A stretch of DNA of 64,000 nt from contig NZ_CP061316.1 of NCBI RefSeq assembly GCF_018688335.1, positions 1,934,165 to 1,998,164 of the forward strand. Direction: 5' to 3'. Positions 1 through 7,484 of this stretch are shown piece after piece (position 1 is the first letter of the stretch; each line of letters opens with the position of its first letter). Made by a program: the position numbers and the translations under genes. Under the pieces are notes generated by a model. It did no database searches. It worked only from the letters and a program-made list of their open reading frames with translations, and was not told the DNA's origin. The stretch comes from Polynucleobacter sp. AP-Jannik-300A-C4 (GTDB taxonomy: Bacteria; Pseudomonadota; Gammaproteobacteria; Burkholderiales; Burkholderiaceae).

Positions 1-147
1 ATACAGGCAATGATTGAGGTGACTAATAACATTTAGAGCTCCCAAAAGAATTCCTAGATATTAATCAGAAAAAGAAAAGATACCCAGAGGTGGCTTGTGA
101 AATCTTGCTAGCTCTAGGCAGGATTAACTTGGGCATCGGAACTCTGA

Positions 148-543
148 TCATTGTGGAAAATGCTCAATATGCACTTCGCCCTGCCGCCCGAAATAACTCA
201 CATGCCTTCCAGCTATCCAAACAATGTATCCGATGCAGCCAGCAGCCATCGTTAACTTAAGAAACTCAGGATATCTCACCACATCACTTTGAGCGCCGCG
301 AATTGCTGAAACGACTCTATCTTTATTAAATGAATTTGGGATCTCCACCAGAGGCATATCCATAGGAACAGCACAAACCTGATGGCTTGACAAATAATAT
401 GTGGTTGATTGATTGCGATAGTCAGCGAAGTAAGACTCAACACCAACCTCAATTAAGCGACCCAATGCCTCTGGGAAGGTTAGAAGACCAGCATGAGATT
501 GATGGGCACATTTTTCAATAACATCTTTTGTATTCAGATTCAT
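148..543 (-). CDS. DUF1398 family protein
   Basis: The protein is about 131 residues and resembles the DUF1398 (YbcV-like) family. Family-like features are GVESYFADYR followed by TTYY near residues 35-50 and a C-terminal segment ending in GEVHIEHFPQ. Its biochemical function is unknown. I chose the ATG at 543 because AAGG lies seven bases upstream; a longer in-frame start at 576 has no such site. Only 44 bases separate this start from the tRNA-derived repeat at 588, so the gene appears to be the leftmost visible unit of the cassette array. A possible -10 (GATAAT on the minus strand) lies at 569-574. The array may continue left of the window. Confidence 0.75.
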   Translation of the reverse strand: MNLNTKDVIEKCAHQSHAGLLTFPEALGRLIEVGVESYFADYRNQSTTYYLSSHQVCAVPMDMPLVEIPNSFNKDRVVSAIRGAQSDVVRYPEFLKLTMAAGCIGYIVWIAGRHVSYFGRQGEVHIEHFPQ

Positions 544-587
544 AAGCAACCTTAAATTAATAACTTGAATTATCACGCCTCATAAAT

Positions 588-650
588 GAAAAAACCACCT
601 TCAGGTGGTTTTGGTGTTTATTGGGTGCCCGGCTAAGGATGCCTTACTCT
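588..650 (-). repeat. tRNA-Phe-derived repeat, copy 1 (most degenerate)
   Basis: This copy keeps the terminator hairpin (AACCACC/GGTGGTT) and the acceptor end of tRNA-Phe but has lost most of the T arm. It is the copy farthest from the intact tRNA. The stop codon of the acyltransferase gene to its right lies inside it (644-646). Confidence 0.85.
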
Positions 651-1495
651 GTTGGAGGCAATTCTGCTCCCACCGGTCTTTTGTAGCGGTTGTAAGACCA
701 CATATATTGGTGTGGCTTTGAAAGTATCATTTTCTCAAAAGACTGATTCATTTCTGTGCAGGCATCAACTAGGCAATCTGGAAAGGTCTCTGTCATCAAG
801 CGACTCTTAATTAGCCAACCTCCTCCTAACCCCAGTCTTTCTGCGCCAACAAAAAGGATTGCTACATTTGCTTGGCGAGCTAATTTAATTGGAAATGATG
901 TTGTGTAGGCATATTGATTAAAAAATTTAGCCCATACTCCATCGCCCACGCTAGGCACCTGATCCGCCAATAGGCCAACTACCTCACCTTTTACTAAAGC
1001 TCGTTTAATCTGACGAACCCCACTAATATTTGCTTCAACAAAATCAATTTCAGAGTGTTTACGTGACTTAAGCATAAGCTCATTCACCCATTTTTTTCTA
1101 GCTGGTCTATACATTACTGTTGCTCTTGTATGTTCAGCAAAGATACGTGGCACTATCTCAAAGCCTCCGAAATGTGAGGCAAGAACAATTAAGCCTTTTC
1201 CATTTTTGGATAGTTCAATAACTTGATCTAAGTGCTCTATGCTAACTTTCTCAATGGACGATTTCGGATGTCGCCAAATCCATAATGTGTCTGCAAACAT
1301 CATTCCAGATTCAGCCGCCACCCTCCACGGGGTCAATTTGAATCCAGAATAATGGGCTGCGCTCTGATGATTTTTATATAGGCGCCGTCTGTACCTAGGA
1401 GAAAACAAGTAAATCAATACACCTATGCCAGCGCCAATAATTTGAATGGCTGCCAATGGAAGAGAGCTAAATAGCCTCAATGTGAAATACAACAT
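644..1495 (-). CDS. LpxL/LpxM-type lysophospholipid (lipid A) acyltransferase
   Basis: This 283-residue protein belongs to the lipid A biosynthesis acyltransferase family, which transfers acyl chains to lipid A precursors at the inner membrane. It has an N-terminal membrane segment (about 5-30) and an HX4E catalytic motif, H108-FGGF-E113, in the sequence ASHFGGFE. A basic patch, RPARKKW, and the motif ADQVP follow, as in the family. It is shorter than the usual 300-plus residues. The stop codon is inside repeat copy 1, and only 24 bases separate the start codon from repeat copy 2, so there is almost no room for a normal promoter. The lipid substrate cannot be read from the sequence. Confidence 0.85.
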   Translation of the reverse strand: MLYFTLRLFSSLPLAAIQIIGAGIGVLIYLFSPRYRRRLYKNHQSAAHYSGFKLTPWRVAAESGMMFADTLWIWRHPKSSIEKVSIEHLDQVIELSKNGKGLIVLASHFGGFEIVPRIFAEHTRATVMYRPARKKWVNELMLKSRKHSEIDFVEANISGVRQIKRALVKGEVVGLLADQVPSVGDGVWAKFFNQYAYTTSFPIKLARQANVAILFVGAERLGLGGGWLIKSRLMTETFPDCLVDACTEMNQSFEKMILSKPHQYMWSYNRYKRPVGAELPPTE

Positions 1496-1518
1496 TGGTC
1501 ATTCTAGACGCTATTAAT

Positions 1519-1600
1519 AAAAAACCACCCGAAGGTGGTTTTGGTGTTTCTTGGTGGCCCGGAGTGCAATCGAGCCACCGACACAAGGGTTATCTACCCT
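1519..1600 (-). repeat. tRNA-Phe-derived repeat, copy 2 (longest tRNA match)
   Basis: This copy matches the terminator, acceptor end, T arm and variable loop and continues into an anticodon-like stem. The AGGAT/ATCCT stem is replaced by AGGGT/ACCCT, so pairing is kept although the bases changed. The stop codon of the small lipoprotein gene lies in the anticodon-loop position. Confidence 0.88.
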
Positions 1601-1742
1601 GACAAGCAAGCGGCATCTCCCATAAAGGCTTTTCTTGACTAAAGTCACAATTCACACCCACGGGCGATGTTGTGCTCGCAAGACAGCCGCTCAACACCAG
1701 AATGAGTAGAGTCGAGCTGAAGGCTTTAAGCAATTTTTTCAT
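1590..1742 (-). CDS. Small lipoprotein (50 residues)
   Basis: This small gene fills the shortest cassette. The protein starts [10 protein letters not shown], has a hydrophobic stretch, and a clear lipobox LSGC with the lipidated cysteine at residue 20. A 30-residue mature part with two more cysteines (32 and 47) follows. The TAA stop at 1590-1592 lies inside repeat copy 2, so the last residues are encoded by the tRNA-derived repeat itself. About 36 bases separate the start from repeat copy 3. I do not recognise a family; an entericidin-like or other small envelope lipoprotein is possible. Confidence 0.7.
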   Translation of the reverse strand: MKKLLKAFSSTLLILVLSGCLASTTSPVGVNCDFSQEKPLWEMPLACQGR

Positions 1743-1777
1743 TTGTATCATCAGTAATTAATTTATAAATCTTAATA

Positions 1778-1858
1778 GAAAAAACCACCCGAAGGTGGTT
1801 TTGGTGTTTCTTGGTGGCCCGGGGCGGAATCGACCAGGGCCGAGGATGTCTTACTCTA
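1778..1858 (-). repeat. tRNA-Phe-derived repeat, copy 3
   Basis: A good match to the consensus: terminator hairpin, CCA end, acceptor and T arm up to the T loop, then the cassette-type sequence GGCCGAGGATG in place of the tRNA variable and anticodon region. The bases to the right (1859-1880) also look tRNA-like on the minus strand (CCAATTGGATAGAGTAAG resembles a D arm). Confidence 0.88.
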
Positions 1859-1886
1859 TCCAATTGGATAAGACCCGCATCAAAAA

Positions 1887-2135
1887 CTATTTCATACAAG
1901 AAATTAAGTACGCCCTTAAACGAATTAAACCAGGGTATGGTTGACCATCATTAAACCAACCGACTTTTACATTTGGGGCCATAAACTCTCGCTCCACTCC
2001 ACCTATATCAGCAAAAAAACAATGCCAGGGCTTTTCATCGTCTCCTTTAAAGGCAACCAATTTTGTGACGCTGGTAATGGATTCATTATCTATTACAGTA
2101 CCCCAACCAAATTCACTCAAATCTTTTTTTGCCAT
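1887..2135 (-). CDS. Hypothetical protein, 82 residues
   Basis: A small, probably cytosolic protein starting MAKKDLSEFGWGTV. It has several tryptophans and no signal peptide or membrane segment. I do not recognise a family. It is the only gene between repeat copies 3 and 4, and its stop lies about 28 bases from copy 3. Unlike several neighbouring units it has its own plausible promoter, at 2179-2207. Confidence 0.6.
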   Translation of the reverse strand: MAKKDLSEFGWGTVIDNESITSVTKLVAFKGDDEKPWHCFFADIGGVEREFMAPNVKVGWFNDGQPYPGLIRLRAYLISCMK

Positions 2136-2178
2136 ATATGCCCTTTTTTCAAATTATTGACTAAACCTAGGCTTATAA

Positions 2179-2207
2179 ATAGTAATTATAAAAAATTTTA
2201 TAGTCAA
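2179..2207 (-). promoter_or_regulatory. Sigma70-type promoter of the 82-residue gene
   Basis: On the minus strand, TTGACT (2202-2207) and TACTAT (2179-2184) are separated by exactly 17 bases, about 45 bases before the start codon. The surroundings are very AT-rich. Confidence 0.6.
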
Positions 2208-2250
2208 TTTGAGTTAAGCAATGCTTAAAAGAGAAATGTATTCTCCAAAT

Positions 2251-2332
2251 GAAAAAACCACCCGAAGGTGGTTTATAGAATCTTGGTGGCCCGGGGCGGA
2301 ATCGAACCAGGGCCGAGGATGCCTGATCCTAT
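2251..2332 (-). repeat. tRNA-Phe-derived repeat, copy 4
   Basis: Terminator hairpin, acceptor and T arm are conserved, including the full GGTTCGATTCC of the tRNA T loop. The anticodon-like region reads AGGAT-CAGGC-ATCCT on the minus strand, keeping the five-base stem of tRNA-Phe. Confidence 0.88.
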
Positions 2333-2363
2333 TCTGGGTAATATCGGCTAAGCTCCTAGATTG

Positions 2364-3155
2364 ATGAGAAAAAATCTACTCGGGCTCCTTTTTGCGCTCT
2401 CTCTATCCGTTATCCTCCACCTAGGTCTATTTCTGCTGTGGACATCATATGAAAGTTTCACCTACTTAAAACCCAGAGATAAAAGTCCAGACATCATTGA
2501 GGTTCAACTCGAAGAGTCTTTTGCCAAAAACAATAGCGACTTAAATACCAGTCTAAATAGTAATAGGCAACCAGCATCATTGGCGGCGCCATCAGCCCCA
2601 ACTGCTGAAGAGTGGGCTTTCGCATCTAAGTACACACTAAAAAATAGTAAAGGCTATCGCCACTCCTTTGGCCAACAAGTGCGAAGCATGATGGGGGCTG
2701 CTGTTGAGGGACCAGACCAAGGACATGTGAGATTCAGCATTGAAATTGCTCCAAATGGAACTGTTACTAAAGTAGAAACGCTTTGGAAAACTTCCGATAA
2801 AGCGGAGCAATTAGCTAGAAAGGCAATGAAGTCTATGCCAGCTCTGCCACCCACACCAACAGGCAAGCCACTTATTTTTGAGAGAACCATTTCATTTACG
2901 CCATTTGCTACAAATGATGCGCCAGTCTATAGAGATGATTGCCTGCCCGATACACCAGCGTTTGGCAATCCATTTGCTTGGGATGGCAAATCGCCGCAAG
3001 AAATTAAGAAGGGCAAGCCTGCTGAAAAACCCAGCCCTGAAGCCTTGGCTGAATGCCTAAAGCAATTACCTCAGGACTCTATTGATGGCATCACTGCTGA
3101 AGCTCAACGGCAACTAGACATATGGAGCTCGGGCAAACTTAATCAAAGAAAGTAG
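2364..3155 (+). CDS. TonB-like energy transducer protein
   Basis: This 263-residue protein has one N-terminal membrane anchor (about 7-28), a linker rich in N, S, P and A, and a TonB C-terminal-like domain around residues 120-185 (GHVRFSIEIAPNGTVTKVET). A further 80-residue tail follows that is not typical of TonB. TonB family proteins couple the ExbBD motor to outer-membrane receptors; no exbB or exbD is in the window. I chose ATG 2364 over the TTG one codon earlier. A close copy lies at 34666-35457, and the similarity extends into the 3' flank (cgtatat-rich stretch). The gene is on the plus strand, opposite to most cassette genes. Confidence 0.75.
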   Translation: MRKNLLGLLFALSLSVILHLGLFLLWTSYESFTYLKPRDKSPDIIEVQLEESFAKNNSDLNTSLNSNRQPASLAAPSAPTAEEWAFASKYTLKNSKGYRHSFGQQVRSMMGAAVEGPDQGHVRFSIEIAPNGTVTKVETLWKTSDKAEQLARKAMKSMPALPPTPTGKPLIFERTISFTPFATNDAPVYRDDCLPDTPAFGNPFAWDGKSPQEIKKGKPAEKPSPEALAECLKQLPQDSIDGITAEAQRQLDIWSSGKLNQRK

Positions 3156-3193
3156 GGTTTCTATACATACGTATATGCGTATATATGTGTAAT

Positions 3194-3300
3194 GTCGCTT
3201 TAAACGATATTGACTGACGCAGGGATGAATAATTGAAGTGTCCTTTAAAAGGACGATTCTTGATGGGGACATCCTAGACTAATGGCGATTAACCCTGTGA
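3194..3300. repeat. Palindrome plus conserved cassette block, copy 1
   Basis: The block begins with GTCGCTTTAAACGAT (one change from the palindrome GTCGTTTTAAACGAC), followed by TGACGCAGGGAT and an AAAGGAC-containing stretch, and ends with ATGGCGATTAACCCTG. Nearly the same block is at 7288-7393, and its beginning is also at 8492-8525. It contains no gene. It fills the space between the TonB-like gene and repeat copy 5. Confidence 0.7.
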
Positions 3301-3310
3301 ATCCTTAAAA

Positions 3311-3390
3311 GAAAATAGCCCAACAAGTGGGCTATTGAGATTCTTGGTGGCCCGGGGCGGAATTGATCAAGACCAAAGATGTGTAATCCT
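3311..3390 (-). repeat. tRNA-Phe-derived repeat, copy 5 (different terminator stem)
   Basis: The acceptor and T arm match the tRNA. The usual CCACC/GGTGG terminator is replaced by another perfect hairpin, AATAGCCCA/TGGGCTATT (3315-3337), in the same position. A hairpin is kept although its sequence differs. Confidence 0.85.
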
Positions 3391-3397
3391 GCCAAAA

Positions 3398-4213
3398 CTA
3401 GGGTTTTATCCAAAACTTCCACCAGGGCTTTCTATTTTGAGAAGTAATTTCTTTCTCATCTTCCTGAAGCTTAAAGAATGGCAGCAATAAATCTTCCATA
3501 GAATAAAAACCTTTTGGTTTTCCATGCAACTGTTCTACGGCAAATAAGATACCGTTTCCAAATGCTTCTCGTGAAATAGATTCATGCTTCAGTCGCACAG
3601 TTTGGTACGGAAAGCCGAATAAAATTTCATGTGTGCCAATAATGCCGCCAGCCCTTATAGTCTTAATCGCATCTTCTGATAGATTCAGCTCTCTTGCTAT
3701 AACTTTCGCGGTACCAGAAACTTCAGGCTTTTTCTTAAAGTGCTCCTCTATGATTTCAATATCAGTATAGGGCGCTATGTTTTTTAATATTTTTGCGGCA
3801 ATCAATAAAAAATTAATCCCCAAAGTGATGTTCGGTGAATGCATCACCACAGTTCTATCTTGAAAGCTCTTTAATCTTGCGAGAACAGCCGGCTCATATT
3901 GAGAAACTGCGCTAACGATAATCACCCCGCGTTTTGCCGCAGCCTCGGCATAGTAATCAATACCCGATTCATTTGAAAAATCAATGATGGCGTCAACTGG
4001 CATATGATCTAGCAACTGATCTGCAGTAAATTCATCTTTCGAATGTATTAGGCCCGGCTCATCAGACTTGATGCCTAAAAATTCAGGTACTGAGCGATGC
4101 TCAAGGGTTGTTGATTGCCTCACAACCCACTGTAGGTTTGTAAATTTAGACTCAAGTAAAACCGTTGCAACAGAGCGTCCTGTTTTGCCAAAACCAATAA
4201 GACCTACTTTCAT
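3398..4213 (-). CDS. DapB-like dihydrodipicolinate reductase family protein
   Basis: This 271-residue protein has an N-terminal NAD(P)-binding Rossmann motif, GFGKTG (residues 7-12). A DapB-type C-terminal domain follows, with EEHFKKKPEVSGTAK around residues 155-170, comparable to the EAHHxxKxDAPSGTA segment of true DapB. The proline-aspartate part of that motif is changed, so the true substrate may differ from dihydrodipicolinate. The C-terminus is basic and tryptophan-rich (KPWWKFW). It is the only gene between repeat copies 5 and 6, and its stop lies eight bases from copy 5. About 180 bases upstream leave room for its own promoter. Confidence 0.75.
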   Translation of the reverse strand: MKVGLIGFGKTGRSVATVLLESKFTNLQWVVRQSTTLEHRSVPEFLGIKSDEPGLIHSKDEFTADQLLDHMPVDAIIDFSNESGIDYYAEAAAKRGVIIVSAVSQYEPAVLARLKSFQDRTVVMHSPNITLGINFLLIAAKILKNIAPYTDIEIIEEHFKKKPEVSGTAKVIARELNLSEDAIKTIRAGGIIGTHEILFGFPYQTVRLKHESISREAFGNGILFAVEQLHGKPKGFYSMEDLLLPFFKLQEDEKEITSQNRKPWWKFWIKP

Positions 4214-4391
4214 ACTTTGCCCCTACAGATCTAGTGGAAAGAAAGGCGCATACTTTTGATATCAATGCCGATTAGCTGGCATATACACGCAAGGACAATT
4301 AACTGAAGAGTTAAAAGAATATTTTCTAGACCTACTTTACCATATGAAAGTTATGAATCTAATTTAGTCACTTAAGCCGTTGACCCACAAA

Positions 4392-4471
4392 CAAAAAACC
4401 ACCCGAAGGTGGTTTTGATGTTTCTTGGTGGCCCGGGGCGGAATCAACCTGGGCCACAGGATGCCTTATCC
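4392..4471 (-). repeat. tRNA-Phe-derived repeat, copy 6
   Basis: Terminator, acceptor and T arm are conserved. The TAA stop of the DinB gene (4466-4468) is inside the repeat. Confidence 0.88.
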
Positions 4472-4984
4472 AAGCTCTGATTCATTAAAAGCATCTCTTA
4501 TATACACAGGCAAATCTATTGATGGCGGCCTATAGCCTGACTGATAAAACATATCTCCAATATGGCCGCGATGAAATGCTTTGTGATTACAGACGTGAAT
4601 CAGAATGTCGCCTCTTGTCATTTCTCCGGCACCACCATCAACGAAGCAAAAATGAACCTTTTCATTGAGTAGCGGCTCACTCATCGTGTCGGCATACCGA
4701 ATATACCAATCACCCATTTCATTTAATTTCTCCGTCAGTAACTCCAAAGAATCTGGCGACTCAGTGGTGCGCGACTTAAATCCGTGATCCATTCCAAGTA
4801 AATGGGCTCGCCATATTTGGTCAACAATAGCGATATGAGCCAAAGCGAATGACATTCCGCCAAATGCCGCGGCACGCTGTTTCGTGACCTCTTCAGGAGG
4901 CAAGGTGGCAATGGCGTCCAAAAGCATATTGTTTGCCCATTTGTTATAGCGTGTGAGCATTCGGATATTTCGAACAGCAGACAT
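4466..4984 (-). CDS. DinB family protein
   Basis: This protein of about 172 residues has the DinB/YfiT four-helix fold pattern: HIAIVDQIWRAHLLG in the first half and HKAFHRGHIGDM near the C-terminus. The histidines of these segments usually bind a divalent metal. DinB-fold proteins are often thiol-dependent transferases or hydrolases; no specific reaction can be assigned here. I chose ATG 4984 (MSAVRNIRML) because AGAGG precedes it; an upstream in-frame start at 5020 would be only two bases from repeat copy 7. The gene fills its cassette fully: the stop is in copy 6 and the start is 38 bases from copy 7. Confidence 0.82.
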   Translation of the reverse strand: MSAVRNIRMLTRYNKWANNMLLDAIATLPPEEVTKQRAAAFGGMSFALAHIAIVDQIWRAHLLGMDHGFKSRTTESPDSLELLTEKLNEMGDWYIRYADTMSEPLLNEKVHFCFVDGGAGEMTRGDILIHVCNHKAFHRGHIGDMFYQSGYRPPSIDLPVYIRDAFNESELG

Positions 4985-5022
4985 ATGGCCTCTTTTGGAT
5001 AAGTCAGCACAGTCTAACAAAT

Positions 5023-5103
5023 GAAAAAACCACCCGAAGGTGGTTTTGGTGTTTCTTGGAGGCCCGGGGCGGAATCGACCAGGGCCGAGGATGCCTGATC
5101 CTT
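5023..5103 (-). repeat. tRNA-Phe-derived repeat, copy 7
   Basis: Near-consensus copy. The anticodon-like stem AGGAT/ATCCT is kept, and there is one change in the CCA-adjacent bases (TGGAGG for TGGTGG on the plus strand). Confidence 0.88.
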
Positions 5104-5109
5104 AAGGCA

Positions 5110-5715
5110 TTAGTGATTGTGGCCTTGATTATTCTTTGGCATCTGACCATTCATCATTTTCTGATGTTGTTTCATCATCTTTTCATGCTCCTCTGGATGG
5201 CAAAACTCGTGATCCAAGTTACCACCCATTTGATGAGCATTCGCACCCTTATAACCAAGAATACTTGGATCAAGCATGCCGGCAATCATAGCGATGTGTC
5301 CAAATACCAAGAACAAGGCAACACATATCGCATGAATCTTTAACTTACCCATTTGATCTAGTGCTCGATTAACCAAACCGAACTCTTGTAGGGCAATCCA
5401 GATCAGCGGCAATCCTGCGATGACATAAGTGCCAACAGCGATTACATCAATCACCGTTCTCCACTCGCCTGCCTGTGTAATAGGAATGATGGCATTCATC
5501 ACAATGTAGTAAATGATGCCGACAAAGTAAATGCCTACAGCAATTCCAGAAAAGCGATTGAGGTAATAAACAGCACCATCGAACTTGCGAGTAAAGAGTA
5601 GATATAACTCAGTAATAGCTAAGGTTTCGGCCAAAACAATTGGTATGGCCATAAAGATAATTAAATTCCAAGGCTGATTAACAGCCAATAACTCCATGTA
5701 GTGAGTCATGTTCAT
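5110..5715 (-). CDS. Multi-pass membrane protein with His/Met-rich tail (DUF6803-like)
   Basis: This protein of about 201 residues has four to five hydrophobic segments, beginning MNMTHYMELLAVNQPW. Its C-terminal tail is rich in histidine and methionine (HPEEHEKMMKQHQKMM and GHNH). Such tails are compatible with copper or other soft-metal binding. The match to DUF6803 is from memory and tentative. The ATG at 5715 has GGAG seven bases upstream. Eighteen bases separate the unit from the upstream CopL-like gene, so the two are probably one operon driven by the leftward promoter at 6112-6140. Confidence 0.65.
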   Translation of the reverse strand: MNMTHYMELLAVNQPWNLIIFMAIPIVLAETLAITELYLLFTRKFDGAVYYLNRFSGIAVGIYFVGIIYYIVMNAIIPITQAGEWRTVIDVIAVGTYVIAGLPLIWIALQEFGLVNRALDQMGKLKIHAICVALFLVFGHIAMIAGMLDPSILGYKGANAHQMGGNLDHEFCHPEEHEKMMKQHQKMMNGQMPKNNQGHNH

Positions 5716-5772
5716 AAGATTTCTCCAATAGATTACGGTGGCTAGATGCCACAAAAATTAGTTAATGCCTAG

Positions 5773-6105
5773 TTAACTAATCAGTCTTGGAGGTTTGAAT
5801 ATATGACTTGGAACTGCCTCAACAATGAGTTGGGGCACTTGAGAAACAAAGTGATTTGAGAAATCTGGCTGGATATATTGGCTGGTAGATAAGTTTGCTA
5901 CCACGCCCAAACAGCATTGATGCTGTGCTTGATGGTTGGTTGATTGCGACTTCTCAACATTCACATCACTTTTTGTATGGCAATCATGCTGAACTACATG
6001 CCCAGAATGAGCTTGTGATATGGAGTCGGCAGATACGGGCATGCTACCTGCGTGAATCAAGCTGGCAAATAGACTAAAGCAAAGGGCGATACATATCCTT
6101 CTCAT
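5773..6105 (-). CDS. Secreted His/Cys-rich protein, CopL/DUF2946-like
   Basis: This 110-residue protein has a signal peptide (about 1-19, ending SLIHAG) and a middle region rich in histidine and cysteine (HSGHVVQHDCH and HQAQHQCC). The end, KPPRLIS, is reminiscent of CopL and DUF2946 proteins. These families are linked with copper resistance, so a periplasmic metal-binding role is likely but not shown. It is the first gene of a leftward two-gene unit. The promoter is shared divergently with the DUF3147 gene. Confidence 0.6.
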   Translation of the reverse strand: MRRICIALCFSLFASLIHAGSMPVSADSISQAHSGHVVQHDCHTKSDVNVEKSQSTNHQAQHQCCLGVVANLSTSQYIQPDFSNHFVSQVPQLIVEAVPSHIFKPPRLIS

Positions 6106-6111
6106 ATTTCC

Positions 6112-6161
6112 ATTCTATGCCCATTTGCTAGATTTGTCGTTTTAAACGACATTCCTATAAT
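6112..6161. promoter_or_regulatory. Divergent promoter pair over palindrome GTCGTTTTAAACGAC
   Basis: The palindrome at 6136-6150 overlaps both -35 elements. Rightward: TTGTCG (6134-6139), 16 bases, TATAAT (6156-6161), reading into the DUF3147 gene. Leftward: ACGACA (6135-6140 on the minus strand), 17 bases, TAGAAT (6112-6117), reading into the CopL-like gene. A protein bound to the palindrome would block both. Confidence 0.7.
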
Positions 6162-6189
6162 GGGATAAGCAAAAACACTTAAGGCTCAA

Positions 6190-6540
6190 ATGGCTTGGAT
6201 CATCACCAAATACTTACTAACAGCAGGAATGGTTGTATTCATTTCTGAAGTTGCCAAACGCAGTGATAGATTAGGTGGCTTTATTGCGGCATTGCCATTA
6301 ATGACCCTTTTAACTTTGGTATGGCTTTATGTAGAAAACCAGCCCGAAGAAAAGATTGCCAATCACGCCTATTACACCTTTTGGTATGTGATTCCAACGC
6401 TACCTATGTTTCTATTATTTCCATATCTACTTCCTAAGCTCGGATTCTGGATAACCATGGGGGCTTGCGTGGTGACAACTGTTATCTGCTTTGGTTTATT
6501 TGTCTTGGTGATGAAAGGCTTTGGAATTAATCTGCTCTAA
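6190..6540 (+). CDS. DUF3147 family membrane protein
   Basis: This 116-residue protein with about four membrane segments starts MAWIITKYLL and has the conserved-looking segment SEVAKRSDRLGGFIAALPLMT. It belongs to the DUF3147 family, of unknown function. It shares a cassette with the CopL-like and His/Met-rich membrane genes but is transcribed in the opposite direction. Its stop codon is two bases from repeat copy 8. A close copy is at 35550-35900 with the same promoter arrangement upstream. Confidence 0.8.
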   Translation: MAWIITKYLLTAGMVVFISEVAKRSDRLGGFIAALPLMTLLTLVWLYVENQPEEKIANHAYYTFWYVIPTLPMFLLFPYLLPKLGFWITMGACVVTTVICFGLFVLVMKGFGINLL

Positions 6541-6542
6541 AT

Positions 6543-6624
6543 GAAAAAACCACCCGGAGGTGGTTTTAGTATTTCTTGGTGGCCCGGGCCGAAATCGACC
6601 AGGGCTGGGGATGCCTGACTCTAT
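6543..6624 (-). repeat. tRNA-Phe-derived repeat, copy 8
   Basis: Consensus copy with small changes in the T stem. The TAG stop of the methyltransferase (6621-6623) is inside the repeat. Confidence 0.88.
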
Positions 6625-7235
6625 TCCATCCTACAAAAGCAATATAAGAATTGTTGGGTGGTGCCCATTGGTGTTTTATGGGTTTCAGTTGAACTATTAA
6701 TGAGCTTAAAAGTCTTGCCAAACTGCCCATGGAGATTCTCTGAGTCATAGCGAACGACATCCAACCCACTACATTTCTCAGGGCCATCTGGACCAAAAGT
6801 GGACATAATCACATAACCACCATGCTTAACAGAGCGCATCACTTGCTCTACATATCTGGCTCGCTGAGCTTCTTCCGTTAAAAAGTGGAATACAGCTCTG
6901 TCGTGCCAAACATCAAAATAATTCTGAGGAAGCGTTGCCTGAGTAATATCAGCACAATACCAATGTACTTCTTCTGCTGACTTTCCCAGCCTTTCTCTAG
7001 CGACATCAATTGCTTTCTGAGAAATATCTAAAACACTGATGTCTTGGTAACCCTCAAATAAAAGGTCGTCAACTAAAGTAGCTTCGCCGCCACCGATGTC
7101 AATAATCGCGGCATCTTTATTGGCTGTTGCTTGATGAATGAGATTTAAAGAAGTTTCAAGATGGGGCGTATACCAACTGACAGCATCTGGTGCCTTAGTG
7201 TCGTAGACTTTTTCCCAGTGTTCTTTGTTATCCAT
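6621..7235 (-). CDS. Class I SAM-dependent methyltransferase
   Basis: This 204-residue protein has the SAM-binding motif I, IIDIGGGEATLVDDLL, near residues 44-60. It has an acidic motif II, SVLDIS, and the segment WHDRAVFHFLTEE, seen in small thiopurine-methyltransferase-like enzymes. The substrate is unknown. A close copy at 33920-34534 keeps almost the same protein and the same bases just upstream of the start. In this cassette the stop is inside repeat copy 8, and the promoter at 7264-7292 carries the shared palindrome. Confidence 0.88.
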   Translation of the reverse strand: MDNKEHWEKVYDTKAPDAVSWYTPHLETSLNLIHQATANKDAAIIDIGGGEATLVDDLLFEGYQDISVLDISQKAIDVARERLGKSAEEVHWYCADITQATLPQNYFDVWHDRAVFHFLTEEAQRARYVEQVMRSVKHGGYVIMSTFGPDGPEKCSGLDVVRYDSENLHGQFGKTFKLINSSTETHKTPMGTTQQFLYCFCRME

Positions 7236-7263
7236 AATTACCTTTCACATAATTATTTGATTC

Positions 7264-7302
7264 ATTCTATGCTCATTAGATCAGTTTGTCGCTTTAAACG
7301 AC
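7264..7302 (-). promoter_or_regulatory. Methyltransferase promoter with palindromic operator
   Basis: On the minus strand, GCGACA (7287-7292), 17 bases, TAGAAT (7264-7269). The palindrome-like GTCGCTTTAAACGAC at 7288-7302 overlaps the -35. The geometry is the same as the leftward promoter at 6112-6140. Confidence 0.65.
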
Positions 7303-7393
7303 GTCTACTGACGCAGGGATGTCTATTTGATTTGTCTTTTTAAAGGACGCTTCTTAATCGGGATATCTGATACCAATGGCGATTAACCCTGCC
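7288..7393. repeat. Palindrome plus conserved cassette block, copy 2
   Basis: Same block as 3194-3300: palindrome, TGACGCAGGGAT, a middle stretch with TTTAAAGGACG, and the end ATGGCGATTAACCCTG. It lies at the right end of the methyltransferase cassette, directly before repeat copy 9. Confidence 0.7.
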
Positions 7394-7402
7394 AAGCAGA
7401 AT

Positions 7403-7484
7403 GAAAAAACCACCCGCAGGTGGTTTTGGTGTTTCTTGGTGGCCCGGGGCGGAATCGACCAGGGCTGAGGATACCTGACTCTAT
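7403..7484 (-). repeat. tRNA-Phe-derived repeat, copy 9
   Basis: Near-consensus. The TAG stop of the cation transporter gene (7481-7483) is inside it. Confidence 0.88.

Noticed and set aside
1..147. A further tRNA-derived repeat at the left edge
   Set aside because: A weak similarity near 110-145 (ggcaggatt, ctctgatca) lacks the terminator and acceptor parts.
1941..2228. Plus-strand protein opposite the 82-residue gene
   Set aside because: It covers the minus-strand gene and its promoter, shows no protein-like pattern and has no ribosome-binding site.
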